The notes below the pieces were generated by a model. It ran no database searches, was not told where the DNA came from, and saw only the letters and a program-made list of their open reading frames with translations. 64,000 bases of DNA, from NCBI GenBank assembly GCA_017512745.1, contig JAFWEV010000046.1, positions 1 through 64,000 on the forward strand, written 5' to 3'. Position 1 is the first letter of the stretch. Each line of letters begins with the position of its first letter. The translations under genes and the position numbers were made by a program. Below, piece by piece: positions 10,084-19,866 of the stretch. The stretch comes from Oscillospiraceae bacterium (GTDB taxonomy: Bacteria > Bacillota > Clostridia > Oscillospirales > Ruminococcaceae).

Positions 10084-10806
10084 TCAGAACAGTTCGGGAG
10101 CTATGAGAGTTTCAAGCGAGAGCTCGATCATATCGTTGAGATTTTTCTCCTTCTCTTCCTGGGAGAGCTTTCTCTTGTTTTCACCGAGAAGAGAACTTCC
10201 GATGGTCATCATCGTGAGAGCTTTCGCCCTGTATCTGCCTGCCACCGTGTAGAGACCCGCAGCCTCCATCTCGCTGGCGATAACCCCGTACTCAAGCCAT
10301 TTTCTCGCATAGTCGGGTTTGTTGTCGATATACATCATATCGTTGCACATCGTGTTCCCGACATGGACGTTGAGCCCCATATCTTTTGCGATCTTATGGG
10401 CGGTACAGAGCAGACCGAAGTCTGCAAGCAGTGCGAGATGACCGGGCAGGATATGATCATTAATAGCGGAATTGGTGGAACAGCCCTGGGAGAGGACAAT
10501 GTCGCCGATCTCAAATGAGGGATCGAATGCTCCGGCAGTGCCTGTTCTCACGAGTTTGGTTACTCCGTAATCGCGGATCAGTTCCGTGGCGTAAATGAGC
10601 ATAGCAGGGATACCCATGCCTGTCGCCATTACGGATACCTTTTCGCCCTTATAGTAACCCGTGTACCCGAGTATACCGCGGACTTCATTTACGAGTTGTG
10701 CGTCGTCGAGATATGTCTCTGCGATGTATTTTGCTCTCAGTGGATCGCCCGGAAGGACGATCTTGTCTGCAAATGCGCCTTCCGGTGCACCAATATGCAT
10801 ACTCAT
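10084..10806 (-). CDS. deoD: Purine-nucleoside phosphorylase, DeoD type
   Basis: This 240-residue protein is the usual length for hexameric DeoD enzymes, which split purine (deoxy)nucleosides with phosphate into base and sugar 1-phosphate. It starts MSMHIGAPEGAFADKIVLPG, and later has GTAGAFDP and the SEMEAAGLY segment that binds the nucleoside. AAGGAG is 8 bases before the chosen ATG (10806). It is the last gene of a minus-strand operon, 36 bases after tpiA. Placing nucleoside salvage with lower glycolysis is unusual, although the released sugar phosphate can feed into glycolysis. Confidence 0.93.
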   Translation of the reverse strand: MSMHIGAPEGAFADKIVLPGDPLRAKYIAETYLDDAQLVNEVRGILGYTGYYKGEKVSVMATGMGIPAMLIYATELIRDYGVTKLVRTGTAGAFDPSFEIGDIVLSQGCSTNSAINDHILPGHLALLADFGLLCTAHKIAKDMGLNVHVGNTMCNDMMYIDNKPDYARKWLEYGVIASEMEAAGLYTVAGRYRAKALTMMTIGSSLLGENKRKLSQEEKEKNLNDMIELSLETLIAPELF

Positions 10807-10842
10807 GATACTTTCTCCTTCTTTAAGATTTCAGATTGGTGA

Positions 10843-11640
10843 TCAGCCTTCAGATGCTGCCTTTACGATGACTGAGAAGTCGGGAGCCTTAAGAGATGCG
10901 CCGCCGATGAGTCCGCCGTCGATATCCTTCTGGGCGAGAAGCTCTGCGCAGTTGCCTGCGTTCATGGATCCGCCGTACTGGATCGTTGTGCCCTCGGCTA
11001 CTTCCTCACCGTAGAGCTTGCAGATGACTGAACGGATGTATGCGCATACTTCCTCAGCCTGTTCGGCTGTCGCTGTCTTGCCTGTTCCGATAGCCCAGAT
11101 CGGCTCGTAGGCGATGATGACGCTCTTCATATCCTCTGCGGAGAATCCAACGAGATCGCATTTTACCTGCTGGCCGATGCGCTCTTCCGTGATTCCGAGC
11201 TCACGCTCTTCAAGGCTCTCACCTACGCAGATGATGACTTTCATTCCAGCATCGATGACTGCGCGTGCGCGGAGGTTGACAGTCTCGTCTGTCTCGCCGA
11301 AGTACTGTCTTCTCTCGGAGTGTCCGATGATGACATATTTGACGCCGGCTTCCTTGAGCATGGAAGCGGAGATCTCGCCGGTATAGGCACCGGATGCCTT
11401 GAAGTGGCAGTTCTCTGCGCCGACGCAGATATTTGTGCCCTCTGTGCACTCGACTGCTACTGCGATGTCTGTGAAGGGAACGCATGTTACCACATCACAT
11501 TTTGCATCTGCTACGAGCGGAATGAGGTCAGCGAGAAGAACTTTTGCCTCGGAGGCGGTCTTGTTCATTTTCCAGTTTCCTGCGATAACTGCAGCGCGTT
11601 TGGATTCATCCTTAGTTTTAACTCCTAGTTCAATATTCAA
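10843..11640 (-). CDS. tpiA: Triosephosphate isomerase
   Basis: The enzyme interconverts dihydroxyacetone phosphate and glyceraldehyde 3-phosphate. The landmarks are IAGNWKMNKT (substrate Lys), IIGHSERR (catalytic His), AYEPIWAIGTGKTAT (catalytic Glu) and the phosphate loop GGSMNAGN. The 265 residues include an N-terminal extension of about 15 over the common MR-P-IIAGNWKMN start. The only canonical start upstream is TTG at 11640, which has no ribosome-binding site. An ATG near 11600 is out of frame. The real start is therefore uncertain, although the core is intact. It is the middle gene of the pgk-tpiA-deoD operon. Confidence 0.93.
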   Translation of the reverse strand: MNIELGVKTKDESKRAAVIAGNWKMNKTASEAKVLLADLIPLVADAKCDVVTCVPFTDIAVAVECTEGTNICVGAENCHFKASGAYTGEISASMLKEAGVKYVIIGHSERRQYFGETDETVNLRARAVIDAGMKVIICVGESLEERELGITEERIGQQVKCDLVGFSAEDMKSVIIAYEPIWAIGTGKTATAEQAEEVCAYIRSVICKLYGEEVAEGTTIQYGGSMNAGNCAELLAQKDIDGGLIGGASLKAPDFSVIVKAASEG

Positions 11641-11655
11641 AAAATTTTAAGTATA

Positions 11656-11681
11656 GGGGCTTCTCCAGAAGGAGAAGCCCC
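11656..11681 (-). other. Intercistronic hairpin between pgk and tpiA
   Basis: A perfect 11-bp GC-rich stem (GGGGCTTCTCC, 11656-11666, with 11671-11681) has a 4-base loop. On the transcribed minus strand the nearest T run begins about 8 bases later, so it is a weak terminator at best. It may lower tpiA/deoD expression relative to pgk or stabilise the upstream mRNA. Confidence 0.6.
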
Positions 11682-11697
11682 GGTTTTTAAGGATCAA

Positions 11698-12909
11698 TTA
11701 TTTATCTGTCATTGCGACGATTCCCGGGAGATCCTTGCCTTCGAGGAATTCGAGTGAAGCACCGCCGCCTGTGCTGATGTGGGACATCTTGTCTGCATAT
11801 CCGAGCTTCTTTACAGCTGCTGCGGAGTCGCCGCCGCCGATGACTGTGATAGCTTCCTGATTTTCAGACATTGCCTTTGCGATGGAATCTGTGCCCTTTG
11901 CGAAGAGAGGATTCTCTGCAACGCCCATGGGTCCGTTCCAGACTACTGTCTTTGCGGATGCGATCTCTTTTGCGAAGAGTTCCTGAGTTGCGGGTCCGAT
12001 ATCAAGGCTCATCATGTCAGCCGGGATAGCTTCGGAAGCAACTACCGAGCAGTCAACAGGGGCATCGATCGGATCGGGGAAGGACTTTGCGATGACGCAG
12101 TCTACAGGGAGAAGGAGCTTTACGCCGTTCTTCTCTGCGCGTTCCATCATATCCTTGCAGTAGTCGATCTTCTCGTTGTCAACGAGAGATGTTCCGATCT
12201 CAAGACCCTTTGCCTTAAGGAATGTGTAGGACATTCCGCCGCCGATGATGATCGTGTCAGCCTTTGTGAGGAGGTTCTCGATAACTGCGAGCTTGTCAGC
12301 AACCTTTGCACCGCCGAGGATGGTCACGAACGGGCGGACCGGATCTTCAACCGCATCGCTGAGGAACTTGACTTCCTTGGCCATGAGGTAGCCGTTTGCG
12401 GAAGCGTCAACATAGGAAGCAACACCTACTGTTGAGCAGTGTGCGCGGTGCGCGGAACCGAAAGCATCGTTTACAAAGAGGTCGGCAATGGAACCGAGGT
12501 CCTTGGAGAACTCTTCGCCGTTCTTTGTCTCTTCGGGACGGAAGCGGGTGTTCTGAAGAAGAACAACATCGCCGTCCTTCATCTCTGCAACGGCTTTTCT
12601 TGCATTGTCACCTACGACTGTGTCGTCATCAGCAAAAACTACATCCTTGCCGAGAACTTCTGCGAGACGTACCGCTACCGGTGCAAGTGAGAATTTGGCA
12701 TCGACAGCCTTCGGCTTTCCGAGGTGTGAGCAGAGGATGACCTTTGCGCCTTTGTCGATGAGATACTGGATCGTCGGAAGAGCTGCTGTGATACGTGTAT
12801 CGTCTGTGATGACGCCCTCTTTAAGGGGTACGTTGAAATCGCAGCGGACAAGGACTCTCTTGCCTGCGACATCCAGATCTTCAACTGTCATTTTGTTGAA
12901 TTTCTTCAT
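11698..12909 (-). CDS. pgk: Phosphoglycerate kinase
   Basis: A full-length, 403-residue cytoplasmic glycolytic kinase transferring phosphate from 1,3-bisphosphoglycerate to ADP. N-terminal [11 protein letters not shown] and [11 protein letters not shown] are the substrate-binding blocks; C-terminal [11 protein letters not shown] and [13 protein letters not shown] are the nucleotide-side motifs. The ATG is preceded by AGGAGAC at good spacing. It is the first gene of the minus-strand operon. The codons are biased toward AAG and ATC as expected of a highly expressed gene. No gapdh or phosphoglycerate mutase gene is adjacent. Confidence 0.96.
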   Translation of the reverse strand: MKKFNKMTVEDLDVAGKRVLVRCDFNVPLKEGVITDDTRITAALPTIQYLIDKGAKVILCSHLGKPKAVDAKFSLAPVAVRLAEVLGKDVVFADDDTVVGDNARKAVAEMKDGDVVLLQNTRFRPEETKNGEEFSKDLGSIADLFVNDAFGSAHRAHCSTVGVASYVDASANGYLMAKEVKFLSDAVEDPVRPFVTILGGAKVADKLAVIENLLTKADTIIIGGGMSYTFLKAKGLEIGTSLVDNEKIDYCKDMMERAEKNGVKLLLPVDCVIAKSFPDPIDAPVDCSVVASEAIPADMMSLDIGPATQELFAKEIASAKTVVWNGPMGVAENPLFAKGTDSIAKAMSENQEAITVIGGGDSAAAVKKLGYADKMSHISTGGGASLEFLEGKDLPGIVAMTDK

Positions 12910-12996
12910 GTTTATCTGTCTCCTATACTGGATTAATTATGTATTAACACACACCCATAATTATATTATGTAATCAAGGGGCATTCAAGATTTCAG

Positions 12997-14853
12997 TCAA
13001 TATGTATAGGCATCCGCGGCAAGCTTTTTTCCGGAGGATATATCGAACAGAAGGTCATAGTATTCTTCGGTTTCCGAAGTATAATCGGCAAGATCTCCTA
13101 TCCCGCCCGAGGTCAGCAGAACATGGTTTCCGAAGACACCGGTAACATCTCCGTTGAACGCTCCATCCAGCATCCAGTCATAATAGGCGGGTCTGGAGAC
13201 GTTATATGCTCTCAGAGTATGGGCGAGAAGCTGATTCATGGGAATGAGCCCGAATGTGCCGGTTATATCGGAATGATTGGACCAGACAAGATACGGTGTG
13301 CTGTGAGTTCTGAGATATCCGTCGACGCCGTCTGAAAACTCAGAGTATAACCCGGTATTGAAGGTTGTCTGGTGATCCCCGTAAAAAACGAGAATAACGT
13401 CCCGGTCGACATTGCTGAAATAATCACAGGCCTCTCCGATCGCGTCGTCAGTCAGTTTTGTGAGAGTCGCAAAGCCCTCAAGGTCTGAAACGGCGGCGGG
13501 ATCAAGTCCGGGATCGACCGTGTGTACGATATTGTAACCCTGAGACTCAAGATAGTCGGATGCCTGTTCAAACGGCAGATGGTTCTGCATGGTTACGAGG
13601 TTGATAAAGACCGGCGATTCATCCGCGGCAGCCATCTGCTCATATCTCAGCTCTACTTCCTTTATGCTTCCGAGATCGCTTACGAAGTCGCGCGCTGTCG
13701 TGGTGTTCTCCGGATCGAAATCCTCTATGAATTCGGAAGAGTCGAACCCTAGATAACTGTACGCGTTGATCCTGTTGAAGAGGGCGCTTGTGAAAGAATG
13801 AATGGCCAGAGAGCGGTAACCCCTGTCGGAAAGGTAATTGACGATGCCGGGGAACCCGGGATAACAGATATCGTTATAGGCCATTGAATTGATATATGCA
13901 TTGTCTGTAGCCAGACATGTCAGGACTTCGAATTCGGCGTTGGAAGTTCCACCGCCGTAGAGCGGCGTGAGTATTCTTCCGGAAAACCCTTCTTTTGCCG
14001 CCGCGGTGTAATTTGCGTTTATGTCAATATCGAATTCATAGCCGAGATCGGTTACGTCGTAGTAGCTCTCCAGCAGCACAACAATAATATCGGGTGTTCC
14101 GGTACCGCTCATCCCTGCTGAAACAGCTGAAATCTCCTCTGTGATCTCTTCCATTCTGTCAGCGGAGTATCCGTCGGGAGTCGGAGGATCTATCAGCTGT
14201 TCATTCATCAGCGACAGAAAAGCGGAATAAAAAGTCTTCTGGTAATAGAGATCGGAATTGGTGCGCGGTTCATCAAATCCGAAGAGAGATCTCCCCGCAG
14301 ATGAAATAAAGAATGCAGCAAAGATAACAGGTATGAGCAATGCTGAGATACCTGAGAAGACCCATCTGAGAGGCCTTTTTTCGGTATGGAATCTGAGCAG
14401 TGAGACACACAGTACAAGCGCCGCAAAGACGACTGCCGCAAGGATCATGCGCTTTGTCGGATAGGCAGTCGTGAGTCCGACTGCGGTGACGCCAGCCTTT
14501 ATGTTTTTAAGATCCTGAGGCATCACGGGTACGTTCCACCAGAGGGTCTTATAGTAATTCGAATACGATGCGATCAGCGAAGTAACAGCAACGACGGCAC
14601 AGCTTATCCAGACGCGTTCGGTCAGAAACATAACGAGTATCATCAGTATACTGATGAGGATCCAGGACGGCAGAAAAGGCTTTGTTCTGGTAATGACATA
14701 CTCCGCGAGCCATGAAACCGGAGAACGCGGATGCATGATCTCCATCAGTATGAATGCGGCATAAGGAAATAAAAAGCAGGTAAACAGCGAAGCTGCGTTG
14801 AGCAGTTTCCCGTTCCTGCCTCTATCCGAAAAAAAGGTTCGTATTCTATCCAT
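12997..14853 (-). CDS. LtaS-like sulfatase-fold membrane phosphotransferase
   Basis: The 618-residue protein has about five N-terminal membrane helices (20-215) and an extracellular sulfatase-fold domain (about 250-600). Family landmarks include VVLLESYYD (metal-binding Glu), YGGGTSNAEFE (the Thr expected to carry the glycerol-phosphate intermediate) and FYGDHQ (metal-binding Asp/His). Relatives polymerise glycerol phosphate into lipoteichoic acid or add phospho-groups to surface glycans; which of these applies cannot be told. It may act with the TagD and LicD enzymes encoded further right. The gene is single, divergent from the amidohydrolase gene, and has a weak ribosome-binding site. Confidence 0.85.
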   Translation of the reverse strand: MDRIRTFFSDRGRNGKLLNAASLFTCFLFPYAAFILMEIMHPRSPVSWLAEYVITRTKPFLPSWILISILMILVMFLTERVWISCAVVAVTSLIASYSNYYKTLWWNVPVMPQDLKNIKAGVTAVGLTTAYPTKRMILAAVVFAALVLCVSLLRFHTEKRPLRWVFSGISALLIPVIFAAFFISSAGRSLFGFDEPRTNSDLYYQKTFYSAFLSLMNEQLIDPPTPDGYSADRMEEITEEISAVSAGMSGTGTPDIIVVLLESYYDVTDLGYEFDIDINANYTAAAKEGFSGRILTPLYGGGTSNAEFEVLTCLATDNAYINSMAYNDICYPGFPGIVNYLSDRGYRSLAIHSFTSALFNRINAYSYLGFDSSEFIEDFDPENTTTARDFVSDLGSIKEVELRYEQMAAADESPVFINLVTMQNHLPFEQASDYLESQGYNIVHTVDPGLDPAAVSDLEGFATLTKLTDDAIGEACDYFSNVDRDVILVFYGDHQTTFNTGLYSEFSDGVDGYLRTHSTPYLVWSNHSDITGTFGLIPMNQLLAHTLRAYNVSRPAYYDWMLDGAFNGDVTGVFGNHVLLTSGGIGDLADYTSETEEYYDLLFDISSGKKLAADAYTY

Positions 14854-14955
14854 ATCGTGGCCTGTTCACGAGTGAAGAATTGATTGAATGAAAAATAAGA
14901 GAATGATATGCTATTACACATAATTATATATAAATCGTCCGGATGGGGAAATAGT

Positions 14956-16401
14956 ATGGATGAACTGAAAGAAAAGGCACTTGCGGCAATAGATGAAAAG
15001 AAAGATCTTTTTCTTGATCTCAGCGATTACATCTGGGATAATCCCGAACTCGCATACCTCGAATTCAAGTCTGCGGCCGCACAGATAGAACTGTTGAGAA
15101 AACTCGGGTTCGAAGTTACAGAAGAACTGGCCGGGATAAAGACCGCATTCAAGGGGCAGTACGGCCACGGTCATCCGGTAGTCGGAATTCTCGGAGAGTT
15201 CGATGCGCTCTCCAATCTGAGTCAGGAAGCCGGTATAGCGGAACCTAAGCCGGTAGTGAACGGCGGAAACGGTCACGGATGCGGACACAACATTTTCGGA
15301 GCATCCTCAATAGCCGGAGCATATACCGCAATGCAGTATCTCAAGGAGACCGGCAAAGAGGGAACGATCATTTACTACGGATGTCCCGCAGAGGAAGGCG
15401 GATCCGGCAAAGCTTTCATGGCGAGAGACGGGGTATTTGACGAACTCGACTGCGCGATAGCATGGCATCCCGGCAATGCGAATTCGGTCATGAATGTCTC
15501 CACACTTGCAAATGAGCAGATAAGATACAAATTCACAGGGAAGGCCTCCCATGCCGCAGCTTCTCCACATCTCGGGAGGAGCGCTCTTGATGCTGTCGAG
15601 CTCATGAATGTCGGAGTCCAGTTCTTAAGGGAACATGTCATTCCCGAAGCGAGGATCCACTACGCGATAACGAATACCGGCGGGATGTCCCCGAATGTCG
15701 TTCAACCGTATGCCGAAGTCCTGTATCTTGTAAGGGCTCCTAAGAATCCCGAGTGCGATGAGATACGCCAGCGTGTCGATGATATAGCGAGAGGGGCGGC
15801 TCTTATGACAGGGACGAAACTGGAGATACAGTTTGTAAAGGCCTGCTCCAATGTTGTTCCGAACAACGTCATTGCACAGGAGATATACAAGAGCATGAAC
15901 GATGTTCCGATCCCGGAATTCTCAGACGAGGACTATGAGTACGCCAGAGCCATTGAAGCGACCATAGAGACCAAAGGCAGTATGTATTCTGCGCTGGCAA
16001 GAGCGCTTAAGGGAGAAGCGAAGGAGCAGTTCCTCAAAATGCTGGAATCTCCTCTGTATGACAAAGTCATGCCGTTTGTACCGTTTGACAGAGTGGTTCC
16101 TGCATCATCCGATGTCGGTGATGTGAGCTGGGTAGTCCCGACCGCGCAGTTCAACGCATGCACGATGTCTGCGCATACCGCAAATCATTCATGGCAGCAG
16201 ACGGCACAGGGCAAAAGCGATATAGCCCATAAAGGCCTGATCTATGCCGGAAAAGTGCTCGGCGAGACTGCAATGAGACTATTCGATGAACCGGAGACAG
16301 TCGAAGCTGCAAAACAGGAGCTGCTTGAGAGACTCGGCGGAAACAAGTATGTTTCCCCCATTCCGCAGGATGTAAAACCGGCTCCGCTGGTAAGCGAATA
16401 A
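14956..16401 (+). CDS. M20 family amidohydrolase, AbgB-like
   Basis: The start chosen is ATG 14956, giving 481 residues, the same length as E. coli AbgB; an upstream ATG (14908) would add a non-conserved extension. The M20 metal-site motifs are present: GHGCGHNIFGASS, the catalytic PAEEGGSGK, and AWHPGN. AbgB is the subunit of p-aminobenzoyl-glutamate hydrolase; the wider family cleaves N-acyl amino acids. No AbgA partner is adjacent. It is followed after 36 bases by an AlaA-like transaminase, so the pair may form an amino-acid salvage operon. Confidence 0.85.
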   Translation: MDELKEKALAAIDEKKDLFLDLSDYIWDNPELAYLEFKSAAAQIELLRKLGFEVTEELAGIKTAFKGQYGHGHPVVGILGEFDALSNLSQEAGIAEPKPVVNGGNGHGCGHNIFGASSIAGAYTAMQYLKETGKEGTIIYYGCPAEEGGSGKAFMARDGVFDELDCAIAWHPGNANSVMNVSTLANEQIRYKFTGKASHAAASPHLGRSALDAVELMNVGVQFLREHVIPEARIHYAITNTGGMSPNVVQPYAEVLYLVRAPKNPECDEIRQRVDDIARGAALMTGTKLEIQFVKACSNVVPNNVIAQEIYKSMNDVPIPEFSDEDYEYARAIEATIETKGSMYSALARALKGEAKEQFLKMLESPLYDKVMPFVPFDRVVPASSDVGDVSWVVPTAQFNACTMSAHTANHSWQQTAQGKSDIAHKGLIYAGKVLGETAMRLFDEPETVEAAKQELLERLGGNKYVSPIPQDVKPAPLVSE

Positions 16402-16437
16402 TATATAGTTAGTAATATTTATACAGGATTATACAAT

Positions 16438-17652
16438 ATGAGAGACATTTATAAATCTTCAAAACTGAATAATGTTGCATATGACGTAAGGGGTCCTGTG
16501 CTCGACAGAGCGTCAGAGATGGAGCAGCAGGGCATCGAGATCCTGAAACTCAACATAGGAAATCCCGGCAAATTCGGATTCCATGTTCCGCAGGATCTGC
16601 TTGACCAGATGTCAAAAGATCTTTCGAGAGCGGATGCATATTCCGATTCGAAGGGTATCTTTCCCGCCAGAGAGGCTATAGCAAAATACTGTCTCAAGAA
16701 GAATATCCTGGGAGTGACCCCGGCAGATGTCTACACGGGCAACGGAGTCAGCGAACTTATCAATATGGCAATGCAGGGACTTCTTGACAACGGTGATGAG
16801 ATCCTTCTTCCTTCGCCCGATTATCCTTTGTGGACCGCGTGCTCTACACTTGCGGGCGGACACCCGGTGTATTACATATGCGATGAGTCAAACGGATGGC
16901 TTCCCGATCTCGATGATATCGAATCGAAGATCACAGAGAAAACCAAGGCCATTGTCGTGATCAATCCGAACAATCCGACAGGTGCTCTTTATCCAAGGGA
17001 TCTGCTTGAGGGAATAGTTGAGATAGCGAGAAGACACGAGCTCGTTATATTTGCCGATGAGATCTACGACAGGCTCGTAATGGACGGACTTGAGCACACT
17101 TCGATCGCATCGCTTGCCCCGGATCTGTTCTGCGTTACGCTGAACGGACTCTCCAAGTCGCATAAAGCTGCAGGGTTCAGGGTAGGCTGGATAGCTATCT
17201 CCGGCAACAAGAAAGCAGCGAGGAGTTATATAGAGGGGCTCAACATGCTCTCTTCCATGAGACTCTGCTCAAACGTTCCGGCACAGTACATCATCAAGTC
17301 TGCACTTGAGGATGAAGGCCCGGATCCGGATACCGTTCCCGGCGGAAGATATTACGTGCAGAGACAGACTATAATGGACTGTATCGCTGACATTCCGGGA
17401 CTTACCTGCGTGAGACCTCAGGCGGCGTTCTACTGTTTCCCGAAACTCGATGTCCGCAAGTTCAATATCCGTGATGATGAGCGCTTTGCATTTGACCTGC
17501 TTGAGAAGAAGCATGTTCTTATAGTTCACGGAAGGGGATTCCACTGGGCTGATCCCGACCATTTCAGGATAGTGTATCTGCCGAACGAGGAAACGCTTAA
17601 GAGAGCAATGAAAGAAGTCAAGGATTTCCTTGATGATTATTGGCAGAGCTGA
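16438..17652 (+). CDS. alaA: Alanine/glutamate-pyruvate aminotransferase, AlaA-like
   Basis: A 404-residue fold-type I PLP enzyme that closely follows the E. coli AlaA pattern: SSKLNNVAYDVRGPVLD at the start, then LKLNIGNPGKFGF, YTGNGVSELI, APDYPLW-like SPDYPLWTA, INPNNPTGA and the PLP-lysine block NGLSKSHKAAGFR. The length matches AlaA (405). It should interconvert pyruvate and alanine using glutamate. It lies downstream of the AbgB-like gene in the same orientation and is closed by a strong terminator. The ribosome-binding site is weak (TACAGGATTATACA). Confidence 0.88.
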   Translation: MRDIYKSSKLNNVAYDVRGPVLDRASEMEQQGIEILKLNIGNPGKFGFHVPQDLLDQMSKDLSRADAYSDSKGIFPAREAIAKYCLKKNILGVTPADVYTGNGVSELINMAMQGLLDNGDEILLPSPDYPLWTACSTLAGGHPVYYICDESNGWLPDLDDIESKITEKTKAIVVINPNNPTGALYPRDLLEGIVEIARRHELVIFADEIYDRLVMDGLEHTSIASLAPDLFCVTLNGLSKSHKAAGFRVGWIAISGNKKAARSYIEGLNMLSSMRLCSNVPAQYIIKSALEDEGPDPDTVPGGRYYVQRQTIMDCIADIPGLTCVRPQAAFYCFPKLDVRKFNIRDDERFAFDLLEKKHVLIVHGRGFHWADPDHFRIVYLPNEETLKRAMKEVKDFLDDYWQS

Positions 17653-17698
17653 GATACTAAGACAACACAAAACCAAGAATAAACGACAGGAAGAGATG

Positions 17699-17740
17699 AG
17701 CGGTCTGAGGTTCCAATGAAGGACAGCAGACCGCTTTTTT
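17699..17740 (+). terminator. Rho-independent terminator
   Basis: GCGGTCTG (17700-17707) pairs with CAGACCGC (17727-17734) over a 19-base loop and is followed by six Ts. It closes the amidohydrolase-transaminase pair. Confidence 0.85.
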
Positions 17741-17923
17741 CACAATATGTAGCAAGACAAGATACCGAATCGTATTTTTTGAGGAATAATAAGATAAAGG
17801 CAGATCATTGATATAGTTGATATATATTATTTATGGGCAATGATATTTATCTAATACCGGAAACCAGATATAATATGTCCTACTAGATACCATAATATTA
17901 TTATATGTGCTATAGAAATTTGA

Positions 17924-19510
17924 ATGATGAAAGTTATAGAAAAAAACCGGAGAGTGATTTGGATAACTATTCTGACAGTGCTGCTGTTCCTTGCAGCAAG
18001 TTGTTCCTGTTCATACCTTTATAATCTTTATATCAGCGAATTTGAGCCTGTGAATGTCGAGATAGAACAAAAAGGAAAGATAGTCACTTTATCTGCGGCT
18101 CCTTTCTATAGGATCTACTATACAACCGACGGAAGTATTCCAACCCAACAATCAAAGAGATATATACTGCCGTTCAGCATCAAGAAGATCAATGTTTTGT
18201 GTCAGCATAGTGATGAGATATCCATAGGCAATTTTCAGATATACGATGCCGATGTCCCGGCTGCAAATGTAGTAAGGGCTATAGCAGTCGCTCCAGACGG
18301 GACTCAGGGAGAAGTCGTAACGACGACTTGCTTTGAACGGACGGAAGATATTGCGGTAGTCAGTATCATTGTCGATTATTCCGATCTGCTCGATTATGAC
18401 ACAGGGATATTGGTCAAGGGGCGGATATATGATGAATGGATAGGATCCGGTGATTCATCGGAAATAATTGAGAATGGGGAATTCTGGTCTTACGAAGGCA
18501 ATTACACACAGAAAGGACGTACCTGGGAAAGACAGGCGCTTATAGAGATCTATGACAACGGGGATAAGATACAGATCCCGGCCGGAATCAGGGTCCATGG
18601 CGGAATGTCCAGAATGTTTTCTCAAAGAGGGTTCAATATCTATTTCAGAGAAGACTATGGAGCAAAATATCTTGATGCAGATATATTTGGCAACGGGATA
18701 ACGAGATTTAAGTCCCTGACTCTGCGCAACGGAGGAAATGCCGCAGATACGGTAAAATATAAAGACTCATGGATACAACGCAGACTTGAAGGAATGGACT
18801 TTGCGGTTCTTTCGAGCAGACCCGCTCTGGTGTATATAAACGGAGAATACTGGGGTATTTATATCCTTCAGGAAAAGTACAGCGAATCATATATTAAAGA
18901 GCACTTCGGAGCGGAAAACATTGTAATGATCAAAGAGAATGAGCTCGAGGAAGGAGACAGTATTGCTCTGTATGAGGAATTTCTCGGCTTCAGGTCAAAG
19001 GATCTGAATGATCCGGATATCTGGAACAGTTTCAAAGAAACTGTGGATATCCGGTCAATGGCTGATTACTTTGCGTCTCAGATTTATATCGGTAATTATG
19101 ATTTGCATGTTGATAAGAATATAGTTATGTGGAGAACTGTTGAAGAATCGGAAGGGTACAATGACGGAAAGTGGAGATTTATGATCTTTGATACGGAATA
19201 TAGTTCTTCTCTATATAACAGATATACGACTTCTGCAGAATTCGACCATTTCGAAAGAATAGAGAGCGAGTTTCCGATCTTTGCGAAGGCCATGGAGGTT
19301 GAGGAATTTCGGAACTTGTTTGACGAAAGCATGCGTGAGGTGAGATCCAGGTTTGCCCCCGATGAAGTTGAAGGGAGCCTTAATGAAACAGCGTCCGAAT
19401 GGGAGAAATACTTAAGCGAAAACTGCGCCAAGTTCGGAGGCGATTCCGATATATCGCAGATCGAGCCTGTTATAGAGTATTTCAGAGACAGATATTCAGC
19501 TGCGGGATAA
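17924..19510 (+). CDS. Exported CotH-family kinase-like protein
   Basis: A 528-residue protein. An N-terminal hydrophobic segment (about 11-30) exports or anchors it. A chitobiase-C-like beta domain follows, with YRIYYTTDGSIPT near 65-80. The CotH domain then runs from about 200 to 480, with RGFNIYFREDYG, LTLRNGG, VYINGEYWGIYILQEKY, GNYDLHVDKNIVMW and WRFMIFDTEYS; the last two resemble the nucleotide/metal-binding Asn/Asp of CotH kinases. B. subtilis CotH phosphorylates serine-rich coat proteins; here the enzyme faces outside, just before a giant secreted protein with a Ser/Asp-rich linker. A substrate link is inference. ATG 17924 or 17927; the ribosome-binding site is poor. TATAAT at 17869-17874 may be its -10 box. 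Confidence 0.8.
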   Translation: MMKVIEKNRRVIWITILTVLLFLAASCSCSYLYNLYISEFEPVNVEIEQKGKIVTLSAAPFYRIYYTTDGSIPTQQSKRYILPFSIKKINVLCQHSDEISIGNFQIYDADVPAANVVRAIAVAPDGTQGEVVTTTCFERTEDIAVVSIIVDYSDLLDYDTGILVKGRIYDEWIGSGDSSEIIENGEFWSYEGNYTQKGRTWERQALIEIYDNGDKIQIPAGIRVHGGMSRMFSQRGFNIYFREDYGAKYLDADIFGNGITRFKSLTLRNGGNAADTVKYKDSWIQRRLEGMDFAVLSSRPALVYINGEYWGIYILQEKYSESYIKEHFGAENIVMIKENELEEGDSIALYEEFLGFRSKDLNDPDIWNSFKETVDIRSMADYFASQIYIGNYDLHVDKNIVMWRTVEESEGYNDGKWRFMIFDTEYSSSLYNRYTTSAEFDHFERIESEFPIFAKAMEVEEFRNLFDESMREVRSRFAPDEVEGSLNETASEWEKYLSENCAKFGGDSDISQIEPVIEYFRDRYSAAG

Positions 19511-19866
19511 TTGTATATATTTACAAACAGGGTGGCATTATACGCGGCGTAATTGACATTAATTAATATTACGAAATAGATAATAGACTATTATTTGCTA
19601 TTGATGTAAACATGAAACAAATGACAAATAAACAGTACGAAACAGTAACCGTAGCGGCTATTGTTTATGGTTTTGTTTACGAAAAAACCATTAGAATAGA
19701 AAAAAAGCACAAAAATATGTGCATTTTAAATAACTAAATATCATTTTTTAACCGATTTGCTATTGAATGTTGGTTCGCGTTAATATAATATTAAGGGGCA
19801 TATATATATAACTCTGTCATTGACACAATATTAATAATATGATTGCCAATAAATACGAGGATAATT
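19511..19866 (+). promoter_or_regulatory. AT-rich intergenic region with terminator-like hairpin and promoter candidates
   Basis: No gene is visible. GCACA (19707-19711) with TGTGC (19718-19722), flanked by A and T runs, is a possible terminator working in both directions. Promoter candidates for the giant gene are TATAAT at 19784-19789 with TTGAAT at 19763-19768 (15-base spacer), and TTGACA at 19553-19558 with TAGATA at 19577-19582 (18-base spacer). A further TTGACA at 19820-19825 has no good -10. None is decisive. Confidence 0.4.
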
